Assembly (NCBI GenBank): GCA_965247775.1
Contig: OZ252031.1
Coordinates: 1,240,001-1,304,000, forward strand
Length of the DNA stretch: 64,000 nucleotides
Direction of reading: 5' to 3'
From: G965247775 sp965247775
GTDB taxonomy: Bacteria; Chloroflexota; Dehalococcoidia; Bin125
The notes beneath the pieces were generated by a model, which saw nothing but the letters and a program-made list of their open reading frames with translations, was not told the DNA's origin and made no database searches. The number at the start of each line of letters is the position of its first letter. Within the stretch, counting starts at the first letter, position 1. A program made the position numbers and the translations under genes. Of the stretch, positions 42,915-51,123 are shown one piece after another.

Positions 42915-43367
42915 TTAGCCCAAGACTGTTTTTCGGTCTAGCAGGATCTCCCTACCTTGGTGGTCCACCACCAGCCGAAAGTGACGAAGGACGTCCCGCC
43001 CAAGGAGACTCACGGGCGGGAAACCCTCCGGCACCAGACAGTGCACGTTCAGCTTCCCCTTCATTAGGTACGCCCACTCCGGGAAGCTGAACACCACATC
43101 GAACTGTGCCCCTTGAGTACCGAAGAGCTCTTCCCCGAACAGTCCGGCATCTGGAGCTTGCGCATGGTGCGCTGTGGTAATGCCCGCCTTCTCCGCCTGC
43201 TCAAACCCAATCGAGGTTCGCGGCGTTGCCGGGTCGATCAGGAAATCGAGAGGGGTGAAGTGGTTCGCTTCCCCGAGGATGGGGAAGTGCACAGCGATCC
43301 TGATCCAGGGCCCGTCAGCGTAGCCGAGTTCAAGGGGGTCCCAGGGGTCTTTGAAGTATCCGCGCAT
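42915..43367 (-). CDS. Retropepsin-like aspartyl protease family protein with altered active site
   Basis: A 150-residue protein of the retroviral-type aspartyl protease fold. The end LLGRDVLRHFRLVVDHQGREI is characteristic, and the N-terminal strand TPLDFLIDPATPRTSI stands where the catalytic D-T/S-G-A lies; here it is D-P-A. Cleavage activity is therefore doubtful. ATG at 43367 has AAAAGGAA in front. Base composition is lower in GC than the neighbours, suggesting transfer. Confidence 0.75.
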   Translation of the reverse strand: MRGYFKDPWDPLELGYADGPWIRIAVHFPILGEANHFTPLDFLIDPATPRTSIGFEQAEKAGITTAHHAQAPDAGLFGEELFGTQGAQFDVVFSFPEWAYLMKGKLNVHCLVPEGFPPVSLLGRDVLRHFRLVVDHQGREILLDRKTVLG

Positions 43368-43479
43368 GGGGGGGTTCCTTTTCACTCCCGCGCGCAGGAG
43401 GGCGCAGTCTAGGGGAAGGAAATCAAACTTGGCATAAATCGCGCTGCTTTGGCCACGTCGGTCGGGCTGGCGTGCGTGG

Positions 43480-43540
43480 GTGGACCCGGGGGGTGTCGAA
43501 CCCCCTACGTCAGCTTCTAAGACCGCCGTACCCATCGGGG
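43480..43540 (-). other. tRNA-like 3' half
   Basis: On the minus strand GGGGGTTCGACACCCCC is a perfect T-arm followed by CGGGTCCA, and before it a loop CTTAGAA with a weak stem resembles an anticodon arm. No matching 5' acceptor strand or D-arm is found upstream, so it is not an intact tRNA. It could be an attachment-site scar. Confidence 0.35.
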
Positions 43541-43573
43541 CGCGCCCCCCGACGTTACCTGTCGGGGGGCGCG
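43541..43573. terminator. 13-bp GC hairpin
   Basis: CGCGCCCCCCGAC, loop GTTACCT, GTCGGGGGGCGCG: a perfect stem. It lies just past the end of the interrupted HNH gene (minus strand), a position expected for its terminator. Confidence 0.55.
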
Positions 43574-43599
43574 TTGTGTGCAGAGTCTTGTGACTTTTG

Positions 43600-44160
43600 G
43601 GTGCCGCACACGCCGCTCGGACCCGCTCCAGCGCCGCCCACTCCGCAGAGTCCGCGCTGAGCCCGTAGTGGCGCTTCTCGGCGATCCAGGCGGTGGCGTA
43701 CTAGCACACGTCCCGCGCCGGCAGCCACTCCGCCGGGTCACAGGTGCCCTTGAACCGGTTCGATGAAGCGGAGACCGCGATCAGCGCGTCCGGCCGGTCC
43801 TGATCGTTCGCGAAGGCGCGGCGCTGTTCCGGTGTCCAGGCCCAGGCCCCGGAGTCCCACGCTTCGGCCAGCGGAATCAGGTGGTCGATATCGAAGGCGC
43901 GGCCGCTGCCCGTCGTCACGGCCCCGTCGTAGCGGCTCTCCCAGCGCCCGCCGCTGAGCCTGCACCCCGCACCGATCACCGGCGGCGTGATGGCCTCCGC
44001 GATCAGGACCTCGTGGCGGGTGTCGCAGCCGTCTCCGTCCGCGTCGATCCAGCGGCCGAAGCGGCCGGGGTCGTATCCCTCCCGAGGATGCTCGGGGGCG
44101 ATGACCAGCGCGGGCGGCTCCCCCCCCCCACCACAAGCCCCCCATTCCTTCTTCGGTTTC
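43600..44160 (-). pseudogene. HNH endonuclease (DUF1524/GmrSD-like), nonsense-interrupted
   Basis: The minus strand encodes YDPGRFGRWIDADGDGCDTR, EVLIAEAI, GGRWESRYDGAV, then the catalytic FDIDHLIPLAEAWDSGAWAW, FANDQDRPDALIAVSASSNR and GTCDPAEWLPARDVC. A TAG (43701-43703) stands where the sister fragment at 56340 has TGG (DVCWYAT), and the frame continues beyond it with YATAWIAEKRHYGLSADSAE. So a single G-to-A change stops an otherwise complete domain. Loss of the last 40 residues may or may not inactivate it. The start is unclear, as the N-terminal part merges with low-complexity DNA. Confidence 0.85.
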
Positions 44161-44470
44161 GAGGGCGCCGGATCGGGGCTCCGGCTCGATGGGGCGGCGG
44201 CGGCCGATGGGACCGCCGTTCGGGCCGAGCGCTGGGACGATCGAGAACTCGTCGCGACAGACGTCGTGGACGACGGCGCCTGGCGCATCAAGATCTCGCC
44301 GGACCTATCGGACCAGGTCGTCCTGACGGTCGAAGGGTTTAGCGCCGCCGCCCTATTCGACGTCGTCTTCGGCGCGGTTACGGAAGTGGCGCTGGACCTC
44401 CTCTCCAACGGCGACGGCGTCTGGATTCCGAGTGCGGGAGGATGTCGTGTGGGAGCAGCCGTCTCGCTGA
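44161..44470 (+). pseudogene. Fragment of a secreted repeat-domain protein
   Basis: The plus strand reads RLDGAAAADGTAVRAERWDD and then DDGAWRIKISPDLSDQVVLT with VEGFSAAA. It resembles the small beta-sandwich repeats (D-G-x-x-A-x-x-G-T-x-V) of cell-surface proteins in Chloroflexota. No start, and the frame decays after 44420. A short CCTGAG/CGAAGGA repeat and a palindrome (44605-44630) follow. Confidence 0.5.
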
Positions 44471-44635
44471 GTGGCCCCCTCTCTCCCTCCCTCCATGGCT
44501 CGCCCACGGAGAGAGCCTGTCCTGAGTCCGCCGAAGGAGGGTCGGGGGGTGAGGTCTTCCGAGCGCCGCACCCCCCCCCACGGGTACCCCGTCCATCAAA
44601 CGGAGCCCCCTCCATCAAGTGGAGAAGGTGGGGAA

Positions 44636-45916
44636 CTATCCCCAACGCGGCTCAAACCCCAACGGAATCCCCAGCGTTCGCTTCGCGATCAGCTCCAGCG
44701 CCAGCGGATCGCTCGGCGGGTGCGCCTTCCCCGCCCGCACATCCCGATACAACCGCTCCAACCCCCCCGAACGGAACAGCCCCGGCCCCCCCGCGATGTC
44801 CATCGCCAGCCCCACCACCCGCACCGCGTTATTCGTACACACGTACTTGCAGATCCCCCCCCGCGACGCCGCCTCCTCCGGCCCCCACGCCCGCGCGCCC
44901 CAGTCCTCCGCCGACGCCCGGATCAACCCCCGCGACGCCGCCGTCAGCGCCACCATCTCCCCCAACTGGTACTGCAACCCCGGCATGTGCCGCAGCGACC
45001 TTCCCCCCACCACCCCCGCCGGCCGCCGCTCCCGCAGGAACGCCGTCACCCAATCGATCGCCGCCTGCGCCACCCCCGTGTACACCGCCGACACACTCAC
45101 GTTGAACCACGCCCCGAACGCCGACATCTCCGCGAAGAACGACGCCGCGGGCCGCGACGGCGGCATCAGCATCTCCGCCACGAACACGTCCTCCCACTCC
45201 ACCGCGTAGCTCCCCGACGCCCGCATCCCCAGCACTTCCCAGCTCCCCGCCCCCGGCGACGACAGCCCCGGCGTCCCCTTCGGGACCGACACCATCGCCA
45301 CCCGCGCCGGCCCCGCCGCCGTGTCCACCACCTGCACCAGCGCCGACACCACCTCCGCCACCGGCCAGTTCGACGCGTACGCCTTCCGTCCCCGCACCAC
45401 CCAACCCCCCGGCGCCCGCCGCGCCTGCGTCGCCGGCAGAAAATACGCCCCCGCCTGCCCCGTCTCGCTGAACGACCCGCTCACATAGCTGCGCCGCTCC
45501 CCGATCTCCCGCAGTCCCATCGCCACCTGCGCCTGTGGCCCCGTCGGCAGCAAGGCCGCATCCGCCGCCATCGACGCCAGCGTGAACAGGTGCATGTTCA
45601 CCCCAATCGCCGTCCCCGCGCAGCCCTGGGCCAGCTGCTCCTGGCAGGCGCACAGCTCCAGCAGCGACACATCCTCCCCCGCGTACCTGGCCGGCAGCGT
45701 CATGTGCGCGTAGCCGCTCTCCCGCATCGCGGCGAAATTCTCCACGGGAAACGTGCCGGCCGCGTCGTGCACCGCCGCCCGCGACCCAAAGTCCGCCGCG
45801 TGCGACCGTGCCCGCTCCAGCAGCGCCCTCTCCCGTGCGCTTAACGGCGTCGCCAGCAGCGTCTCGTACGCAGGCGTCCCCTCCCGCCCCCCATCCCCCG
45901 CCGTCGCCTCGCCCAT
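44636..45916 (-). CDS. Acyl-CoA dehydrogenase family flavoprotein (paralogue 2)
   Basis: A 426-residue acyl-CoA dehydrogenase-like protein with GSFSETGQAGAYFLPATQA in the FAD-binding loop, EVLGMRASGSYAVEWEDVFV, and AMDIAGGPGLFRSGGLERLY at the C-terminal flavin contact. It shares AIGVNMH, LGMRASGS and a G-x-E-P-x-x-G end with the protein at 1502-2737, so they are paralogues. ATG at 45916 lies four bases after the stop of the selenoprotein gene, indicating an operon. The two may act in one reductive or oxidative step (inference). Confidence 0.88.
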   Translation of the reverse strand: MGEATAGDGGREGTPAYETLLATPLSARERALLERARSHAADFGSRAAVHDAAGTFPVENFAAMRESGYAHMTLPARYAGEDVSLLELCACQEQLAQGCAGTAIGVNMHLFTLASMAADAALLPTGPQAQVAMGLREIGERRSYVSGSFSETGQAGAYFLPATQARRAPGGWVVRGRKAYASNWPVAEVVSALVQVVDTAAGPARVAMVSVPKGTPGLSSPGAGSWEVLGMRASGSYAVEWEDVFVAEMLMPPSRPAASFFAEMSAFGAWFNVSVSAVYTGVAQAAIDWVTAFLRERRPAGVVGGRSLRHMPGLQYQLGEMVALTAASRGLIRASAEDWGARAWGPEEAASRGGICKYVCTNNAVRVVGLAMDIAGGPGLFRSGGLERLYRDVRAGKAHPPSDPLALELIAKRTLGIPLGFEPRWG

Positions 45917-45920
45917 CGCG

Positions 45921-46829
45921 TCACGGACCCGGCGACGACGCCTGCCACACCGGCAACCCCGCCGCCTGCCGCCGCCGCCGCTCCTCCCCCAGCGCCTGCA
46001 GCCGTTCCCGGTCCGCTTCCGTCACCCGCATATACCCCTCGCGCCAGCTCTCGTCCGCGCTCCACCGGCAGGCCGACTGCACCGTCGTCCGCGGCAGCGC
46101 CGCCGTCTCCAGCAGCGTCAGCGCCTCCCCCACCACCGTCCGCTGCATCGCCACATCCCCCGGCTGCCCACAGGAACTCCCCAGCGGAAAGTCCGTGAAC
46201 AAGAAACGCGGCACCCCGCAGTGCTCCACGATGTCCCGCGCGCTCCCCACCAGCACCGTCGCGATGCCGTTCGCTTCCAGGTGCCGCGCGGTCAGGCTCC
46301 CGGCCTGATGACAGATCGGTCAAATCGCCACCAGCAACGCCACGTCCACCCCGTCCTCCCGCAGCATCGCCAGCGCCGCCGGCGCGTTCTCCTCCCGCGT
46401 CACCCGATGCGAATACACCATCGGCGTCCCGTAGTACCGCCCCGACAACGACCCCACCCGCCCCGACGACACATACTCGTGCAGCCAAGCCACCGGCAGG
46501 TACGATCCCGCGTCCTCCATGTGCGTGGCTGTGTGGTCCCACGTCAGGTAGTCGGTGAACAGCCCCGCCGCCTCCGGCGGCGGATCCACCGGCGCGGTGT
46601 ACGGCCGCAGCGGCAGCGGCGTCTCGCCCGTGGCCGGATCCCGCGGCATCGCCGTGGTGATCAGCCCCAGCCGGCACTCCGCCAGCGGCTTCGGCAGGCG
46701 CCTGAAGGGGACTTCCGTATGGTGCGCGTAGCGGTACGGCCGCTCGTAGCCCTGCGCCGCGTAGTACGCCCGCGTCCGGTCGATATAGCGGATATACGTC
46801 CCGTAGGCGGGGTCGATCTCGCGCGGCAT
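45921..46829 (-). CDS. Probable selenoprotein, GrdB/PrdB-like (glycine/sarcosine/proline reductase family)
   Basis: Reading from ATG 46829, 169 codons (RYIDRTRAYYAAQGYERPYR; PVAWLHEYVSSGRVGSLSGR; NAPAALAMLREDGVDVALLV) lead to an in-frame TGA (46322-46320), after which the same frame continues to 45921 with PICHQAGSLTARHLEANGIA and TVLVGSARDIVEHCGVPRFL. Both halves belong to one protein, similar to the selenoprotein B family; in PrdB-type members a U-P-V-C-H-Q motif is the redox site. So residue 170 would be selenocysteine (UxxC with Cys173). A hairpin suited for insertion follows (46292-46308). Length 302 residues. Substrate unknown. Alternative: Cys-to-stop mutation. Confidence 0.75.
46292..46319 (-). 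promoter_or_regulatory. Candidate bacterial SECIS hairpin
   Basis: Eleven bases after the TGA, the message folds as UCAGGC, loop CGGGA, GCCUGA: a 6-bp stem with G as second loop base. Bacterial SECIS elements are small stem-loops whose loop carries a G and lies about 16 to 37 bases past UGA; here the loop starts 17 bases past it. Strength and specificity were not calculated. Confidence 0.6.
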
Positions 46830-47545
46830 CGCCCGGACGCTCCCAACCCGGACGCCGTCCCCGTCCGGAAAGCCTCAGCCGGGCACCGCTTCGGCGCCCG
46901 GATCGCCAAGGTACCCTCGCCTTCCGCACACCGTCCACCGCTCCACGAGATCAACCGCCGCATCCCTGTACCCGCCCGCCGGCTTCCCACCCACCCCCCT
47001 CCGCGCCGACCGGCCCAGCGCCTGCCGCACGGCGCCGCCAGGCGCCGCCGCGCCGACGCCTGGCTGGACATGACCCCCGCCGACATTGACGAACGCATCG
47101 CCCGCGTCCGCGCCGGCGCCAACGATCTGGGCCGCCTCTTCGACCTCCCCGCCGACGGCATTACCTCCTCCGGCGAGATCCTCCTCCGCGCCAACGAAAC
47201 CCTCACCCAGCTCGGCCTCCGCGCCGCCCAGGAAACCGCCGCCCTCCAGGATCGCAACCGCCGCCCTCGCCACCACCGGGCGCCATCGCTGTCCCTCACC
47301 GAAATCGGCGGAGCGGGCCCGGAACTTCTGTAGTCCCTCGTAGCTCGGCGCCGGCGAGGGGAAGGGCACGGCGGCCGCCTCTCGCGGCGCCCAGCATATG
47401 GGTGCCCCTACGCTTCTGAGCGCGTAAGCAGATCCCCCGCTGTTTCTGCCTGTGCAACGCCTCTCGCCGCCCGTGCGACGACCTCCGCCCAGACTCGGTC
47501 CGAATCTGCCACCCTGCCCGCAGCGACCCGCCACCGGAGGCCCCC
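46830..47545. other. Gap with one weak small-ORF candidate
   Basis: On the plus strand 47070-47333 encodes 87 residues (MTPADIDERIARVRAGANDL, GEILLRANETLTQLGLRAAQ) that would form a helical, coiled-coil-like protein. It has no good ribosome-binding site and a poor C-terminal tail, so I list it only as possible. The rest shows nothing. Confidence 0.35.
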
Positions 47546-48658
47546 ATGCCCAGCATCACCATCGACCGCTCCCTCCCCCTCGCTCGCCAACCCCACACCG
47601 GTCACAACCGCTACCACCCCGACATCCCCCCCATCCTCGAAGTCGCCCCCGGCGACGACGTCAGCCTCGAAACCCGCGACGCCCTCGACGGCCAGATCAC
47701 CCCCCACACCACCGCCGCCGACCTCCCCAGCCTCGACACCGGCCGCGTCCATCCCCTCACCGGCCCCGTCGCCGTCCAGGGCGCCGAGCCTGGCGATGCC
47801 CTCGAGGTCGAGTTCCGCGAGATTGCCCCCCAACCCACCGCCTTCAGCGCCATCATCCCCGGCCTCGGCTTCCTCCGCGACCGCTTCTCCGACCCCTACC
47901 TCGTCCACTGGACCATCGACGCCGGCTTCGCCACGTCGCCTCAGCTGCCCGGCCTGCGCATCCCCGGCGCACCCTTCATGGGTGTCTCCGCCACCGCCCC
48001 CGGCCCCACCCAGCTCGCGCAATGGACCGCCCGTGAACAACGCCTGCTGGATCGCGGCGGCTTCGTCCTCCCGCCCCGCCCCGCTGGCGCCGTCCCCGCC
48101 GGCGGCGACCCCGCCGCCCACGGCCTGCGCACCCTGCCCCCGCGCGAGAACGGCGGCAACGTTGACGTCAAGCAACTCAGCGCCGGCGCCCGCCTCTTCC
48201 TCCCCGTCTTCCTCCCCGGCGCCGGCTTCTCCACCGGCGACGCCCACTTCGCCCAGGGCGACGGCGAAGTCTGCGTCACCGCCGTCGAGATGGCTGCCAC
48301 CGTCACCGTCCGCTTCCACCTCCACAAAGGCCTCGCCGCCCGCCGTACCCTCGCCGGTCCCGTCTTCGCCCGCAGCGACGACCTCGCCCCGCCCCAGCCC
48401 AGCACCTCCCAGCGCTTCCTCGCCGTCATGGGCATGCCCCTTACCCCGGACGGCGAGAACGAGAGCGAAGACCTCACCCTCGCCGCCCGCAACGCCGTCC
48501 TCGGCATGATCGAACTCCTCGGCGAGCGCGGCTACTCCCCGGAACAGGCCTACGTCATCTGCTCCGTCGCCGTCGACCTCCGCATCAGCAACACCGTCGA
48601 CCTCCCCAACGTCGTCGTCTCCGCCTTCCTCCCGGAAGCCATCTTCGACCACGCCTGA
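47546..48658 (+). CDS. Acetamidase/formamidase family protein
   Basis: A 370-residue FmdA/AmdA-family protein. It has HTGHNRYHPDIPPILEVAPG and DDVSLETRDALDGQI near the N-terminus (the family's D-x-x-D-x-Q-I pattern), GAPFMGVSATAPGP centrally and VFLPGAGFSTGDAHFAQGDG, the metal-site region with Asp-x-His. It ends with YVICSVAVDLRISNTVD. Such enzymes hydrolyse formamide or short amides to the acid and ammonia. ATG at 47546 with CGGAGG. Confidence 0.93.
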   Translation: MPSITIDRSLPLARQPHTGHNRYHPDIPPILEVAPGDDVSLETRDALDGQITPHTTAADLPSLDTGRVHPLTGPVAVQGAEPGDALEVEFREIAPQPTAFSAIIPGLGFLRDRFSDPYLVHWTIDAGFATSPQLPGLRIPGAPFMGVSATAPGPTQLAQWTAREQRLLDRGGFVLPPRPAGAVPAGGDPAAHGLRTLPPRENGGNVDVKQLSAGARLFLPVFLPGAGFSTGDAHFAQGDGEVCVTAVEMAATVTVRFHLHKGLAARRTLAGPVFARSDDLAPPQPSTSQRFLAVMGMPLTPDGENESEDLTLAARNAVLGMIELLGERGYSPEQAYVICSVAVDLRISNTVDLPNVVVSAFLPEAIFDHA

Positions 48659-48701
48659 ACCCACGACCCGCTCATTCTGCGCCCGTCGAAGGACGCCCCC
48701 A

Positions 48702-48800
48702 CTATTCCCCCTCCCCCACGACGAACAAGCGCACCGGCTCCCCGAACCCCTTCAGCGTCGCCTCTCCCTCCGTCCGCTCCGCCACCCCGCCGTCGGCGTC
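48702..48800 (-). pseudogene. 3' end of a class III adenylate/guanylate cyclase gene
   Basis: Thirty codons before a TAG read VAERTEGEATLKGFGEPVRL and FVVGEGE. The L-K-G-F-x-E-P-V-x-x-F/Y-x-V end is typical for class III cyclase domains. Nothing upstream belongs to it, so only the terminal bit survives. Confidence 0.65.
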
Positions 48801-48866
48801 CGGCCCGCCACCCTGTTCCCACCAAGGGGAGCGCGACCGGCAGACCCACCCGCGCGCGGTCGCAGT

Positions 48867-49606
48867 TCAGTCGGAGCACTTGCCCACCAGCCGCGTCGCA
48901 TCGCGCGCCGCAGGGTCCTCAATATCCGAGCAGGGAACAGCGCCACCGCCGTCGCTCCCCGTTGGCGGCTGCGGCGCGGCCACGATCACGAAGAGGCCGT
49001 CCCCCCCTGACACGGTGATCCTCGGCCGAAGCAAGGCCGGCAAGCTGCGGGAGTCACCCAGCCACTGCTGTCCGGCGGCATCCCAGATCCAGATCGCGGA
49101 GATCGCCGGATTGGCCTCAAGCAGCGCCGCGCTCGTCGTGGCAGCCCCCCCAACCGATCAAGTTCGATCCGATGCGCACGTCCACCGACGCGCCGCCGGG
49201 TCCAGTCACCGGCTCCTCAGTCTCCAGCCCCTCGGTTTCCGGCTCCACATCGTCCACGCAGTCCCCCGTCAATCGCGCCGCGTCACGGGCTGGCGCCGCC
49301 AGCACCTCCGCCCCCGACCCGTGCCGCACCAGCGCCCGCCGGAACGTCTCCCGATCCAGTGTCTCCACCAGCCGTGCCAGATCCACCACCGAATACTCCG
49401 CCTCCACGTCCAGCACGATCCCTACATCCCCCAGCCGCGTGTCCATGTCCATCAGCAGCACCGACGACGAAGGCCCTGATGCCGGCAGCGCCGCCAAATT
49501 CGTCGCGATCGTCGTCTTTCCCGATCCCGCCCTTCGCCCCGAACACCGTCATGACCCGCCCCCGCGTCTCTGCCGCGTCCTCCTCCGCCAAGGCCGTCGC
49601 CTCCAC
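48867..49606 (-). pseudogene. Chimera of a CpaE/TadZ-like ATPase start and a secreted-protein end
   Basis: From 49606: GRVMTVFGAKGGIGK (Walker-A-like), then one extra G shifts to NLAALPASGPSSSVLLMDMD and TRLGDVGIVLDVEAEYSVVD, RRALVRHGSGAEVLAAPARD. This is the MinD-like CpaE/TadZ fold. It then passes without break into a secreted protein domain (GSNLIGW, frame change in a run of seven G, TSAALLEANPAISAIWIWDA, AGQQWLGDS) that ends at 48867. Two unrelated genes are therefore fused by deletion and each carries a single-base insertion. Confidence 0.75.
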
Positions 49607-49686
49607 CTCAGGGCCCCGCGACCTCGCACCTGCCTGCTACCCATCCCGCTGCACGGGAGTGTCTCAGTTTTCTTTCGCTAGCACTA

Positions 49687-49722
49687 TTGGCATTATATCA
49701 TGTGACAGCGATAATGCTGTCA
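49687..49722 (+). promoter_or_regulatory. hicAB promoter with operator overlapping the -10
   Basis: TTGGCA (49687-49692), 17 bases, GATAAT (49710-49715). The -10 is exactly framed by a perfect inverted repeat TGACAGC ... GCTGTCA (49703-49709 and 49716-49722). Binding there by the HicB antitoxin would block the polymerase, the usual self-control of such operons. The start codon of hicA lies 19 bases after the -10. Confidence 0.8.
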
Positions 49723-49733
49723 TAGCACAAGAC

Positions 49734-49946
49734 GTGGACTTCCAAGCGCTCCGCGACAAGGCCGGGAACCTGACCCAGGCCGAGATCGTGAAGGCCGCCG
49801 CCCGCCTGGGCTGGGCGGTCAGCACGAAGCGGGGCAAGGGGAGCCACGTCGTTCTCGCCAAGGACGGCCATTCGATGACGGTGGCGGTCCACGCAAACAA
49901 GTACACGGACAAGAGCAGCATCGACGATCTGGAGCGCTGGTCATGA
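49734..49946 (+). CDS. hicA: HicA-like mRNA interferase toxin
   Basis: A 70-residue protein: AEIVKAAARLGWAVSTKRGK, then GSHVVLAKDGHSMTVAVHAN. The fold is the double-stranded-RNA-binding-like HicA type with catalytic His in G-S-H. It starts with GTG at 49734, only a short leader past the promoter, without a clear ribosome-binding site. ATGA overlap with hicB. Cleaves mRNA when free of antitoxin. Confidence 0.85.
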   Translation: MDFQALRDKAGNLTQAEIVKAAARLGWAVSTKRGKGSHVVLAKDGHSMTVAVHANKYTDKSSIDDLERWS

Positions 49947-50344
49947 CGAAGGCGAAGGGGCTGACGAAGACCGAGGTCAAGAAGCGGGTCGCGCAGGTTC
50001 TCGCCGCACCCTACGCCCGCGTCTTTCGGCAGGACGAGGATGGGGTCGGCGCCGAGGTCCTGGAGTTCCCTGGCTGCTACTCCGCCGGTGACGACGGACC
50101 GGAGGCTTGGGCGAACCTTGAGGAGGCGATGGCCCTCTGGGTGGAGTCGCAGCTCGAGCAGGGGCAGGAGATTCCCGAGCCGTTCGCGGCGAAGGAGTAT
50201 CAGGGCCGGATCTCGCTGCGGGTGCTGCCGTCCGTGCACGCCCGGGCCGCGATGCTCGCAGCGGCCGAGGGGGTCAGCCTGAACCGCTGGCTGTCCTCGG
50301 CGGTGGAGCAATGCGGCCAACGAGGGCGAGGCTCGCTCGGGTAG
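49943..50344 (+). CDS. hicB: HicB-like antitoxin
   Basis: A 133-residue protein. The first part (YARVFRQDEDGVGAEVLEFP, GCYSAGDDGPEAWANLEEAM) is the degraded RNase H fold of HicB; the last part (GRISLRVLPSVHARAAMLAA, EGVSLNRWLSSAVEQ) is a ribbon-helix-helix DNA-binding domain that fits the inverted repeat at the promoter. Gene order toxin first is typical of hicAB. Confidence 0.9.
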   Translation: MTKAKGLTKTEVKKRVAQVLAAPYARVFRQDEDGVGAEVLEFPGCYSAGDDGPEAWANLEEAMALWVESQLEQGQEIPEPFAAKEYQGRISLRVLPSVHARAAMLAAAEGVSLNRWLSSAVEQCGQRGRGSLG

Positions 50345-50399
50345 GTCGAATAATCGCAAAGGGCACGGCGACGCCAGCCCCTCAGCCGGTAGATGTGCT

Positions 50400-50880
50400 C
50401 ACTAAAACGGAATGGAGCGTGTCGACACCCCCATCGCGTCGGGAATAAAGGGCTTGAGGTTGTCGGCGGCGAGGCCTTATCGCCCCCCCCGTCCCGGCCT
50501 TCGGCGTGCGGGAACGCCCGATGGCCGGGCCACCACACGACCTCGCAGCGGGAAGTGTCCGCAGGGGTGTGCCCGCCCGGACGAAAAGCGGGTGTCGCGG
50601 CTGGCCGGATGCCGTCAGGCCGAGGCATTGGGGGCGATCGAGCATCGCGCGCACGGCGGCCCCTCGGTCCCGTTCCCCACGCGGCCACTGTGAGCGTGGC
50701 GGCCGCAGCAGCAGCAGCGGCGGCGATCGTGGCATCGTTGTCCGGCCCAATAGGGTCCAACCTCGCTCGCAGATATCGTGGATGCCGGGCCAGCACCACG
50801 TAGAGGTTACAGACGGTCATTTCGGTACACCCCCACGCCCGCGAGAACGCGAGACACCGCCCGCTGCACCGATCGGTTGA
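50400..50880 (-). pseudogene. DUF1643-family gene, frameshifted
   Basis: Going left from about 50880: CLAFSRAWGCTEMTVCNLYV, LRARLDPIGPDNDATIAAAA, VAAWG, then a frame change and QCLGLTASGQPRHPLFVRAG. The order R-x-x-x-F-A-x-x-W-G, N-L-Y/F, P-I-G-x-x-N-D, A-W-G, G-x-P-R-H-P-L is that of DUF1643. The start region is also out of frame. It lies between hicB and the repeat protein at 50932. Confidence 0.75.
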
Positions 50881-50905
50881 GTTTCGGCACTGAGGGTTCT
50901 AACCT
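50877..50905 (+). promoter_or_regulatory. Likely promoter of the repeat-protein gene
   Basis: TTGAGT (50877-50882), 17 bases, TAACCT (50900-50905). Both hexamers match the housekeeping consensus in four of six positions. The ATG follows 27 bases further with GGAAGG. Confidence 0.45.
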
Positions 50906-50931
50906 TCCCCCACCACGGAAGGACCACCACC

Positions 50932-51123
50932 ATGGGCATGATGGACGGAATTAAGGCTCTCTTCGGAAAGGGCGCCGACGTCGCGGGTGATGTCGCCGAA
51001 AAAGGCCAGGATGTTGCCGGCGATGTCGCCGGAAAGGGCGCCGACGTCGCCGGGGACGTGGCCGGCGCCGCCAAGGACGCCGCCGGCGCCGCCGTCGACA
51101 AGGGCAAGTCCCTCCGCGACTGA
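50932..51123 (+). CDS. Small LEA-like 11-residue repeat protein
   Basis: A 63-residue protein made of Gly/Asp/Ala/Lys repeats: GKGADVAGDVA, EKGQDVAGDVA and GKGADVAGDVA are three copies of an 11-residue unit, followed by AAKDAAGAAVDKGK. Such amphipathic 11-mers are typical of LEA group 3-like desiccation proteins and of MT0933-type small proteins. The N-terminus MGMMDGIKALFG is amphipathic. GGAAGG ribosome-binding site. Role likely stress protection (inference). Confidence 0.75.
   Translation: MGMMDGIKALFGKGADVAGDVAEKGQDVAGDVAGKGADVAGDVAGAAKDAAGAAVDKGKSLRD

Noticed and set aside
43480..43545. Intact tRNA gene or tmRNA 3' end
   Set aside because: The T-arm is perfect, but there is no acceptor partner or D-arm upstream, and the anticodon-like stem is weak.
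46320..46322. TGA as the true stop of a 169-residue protein, with a separate 111-residue gene downstream
   Set aside because: The same frame continues directly with the conserved PICHQ part, no start or ribosome-binding site lies close to the break, and the family has a redox residue exactly here. Kept as a probable selenoprotein.
47070..47333. A confident coding gene for a coiled-coil protein
   Set aside because: No ribosome-binding site, no family and a poor C-terminal half; mentioned only as a candidate.
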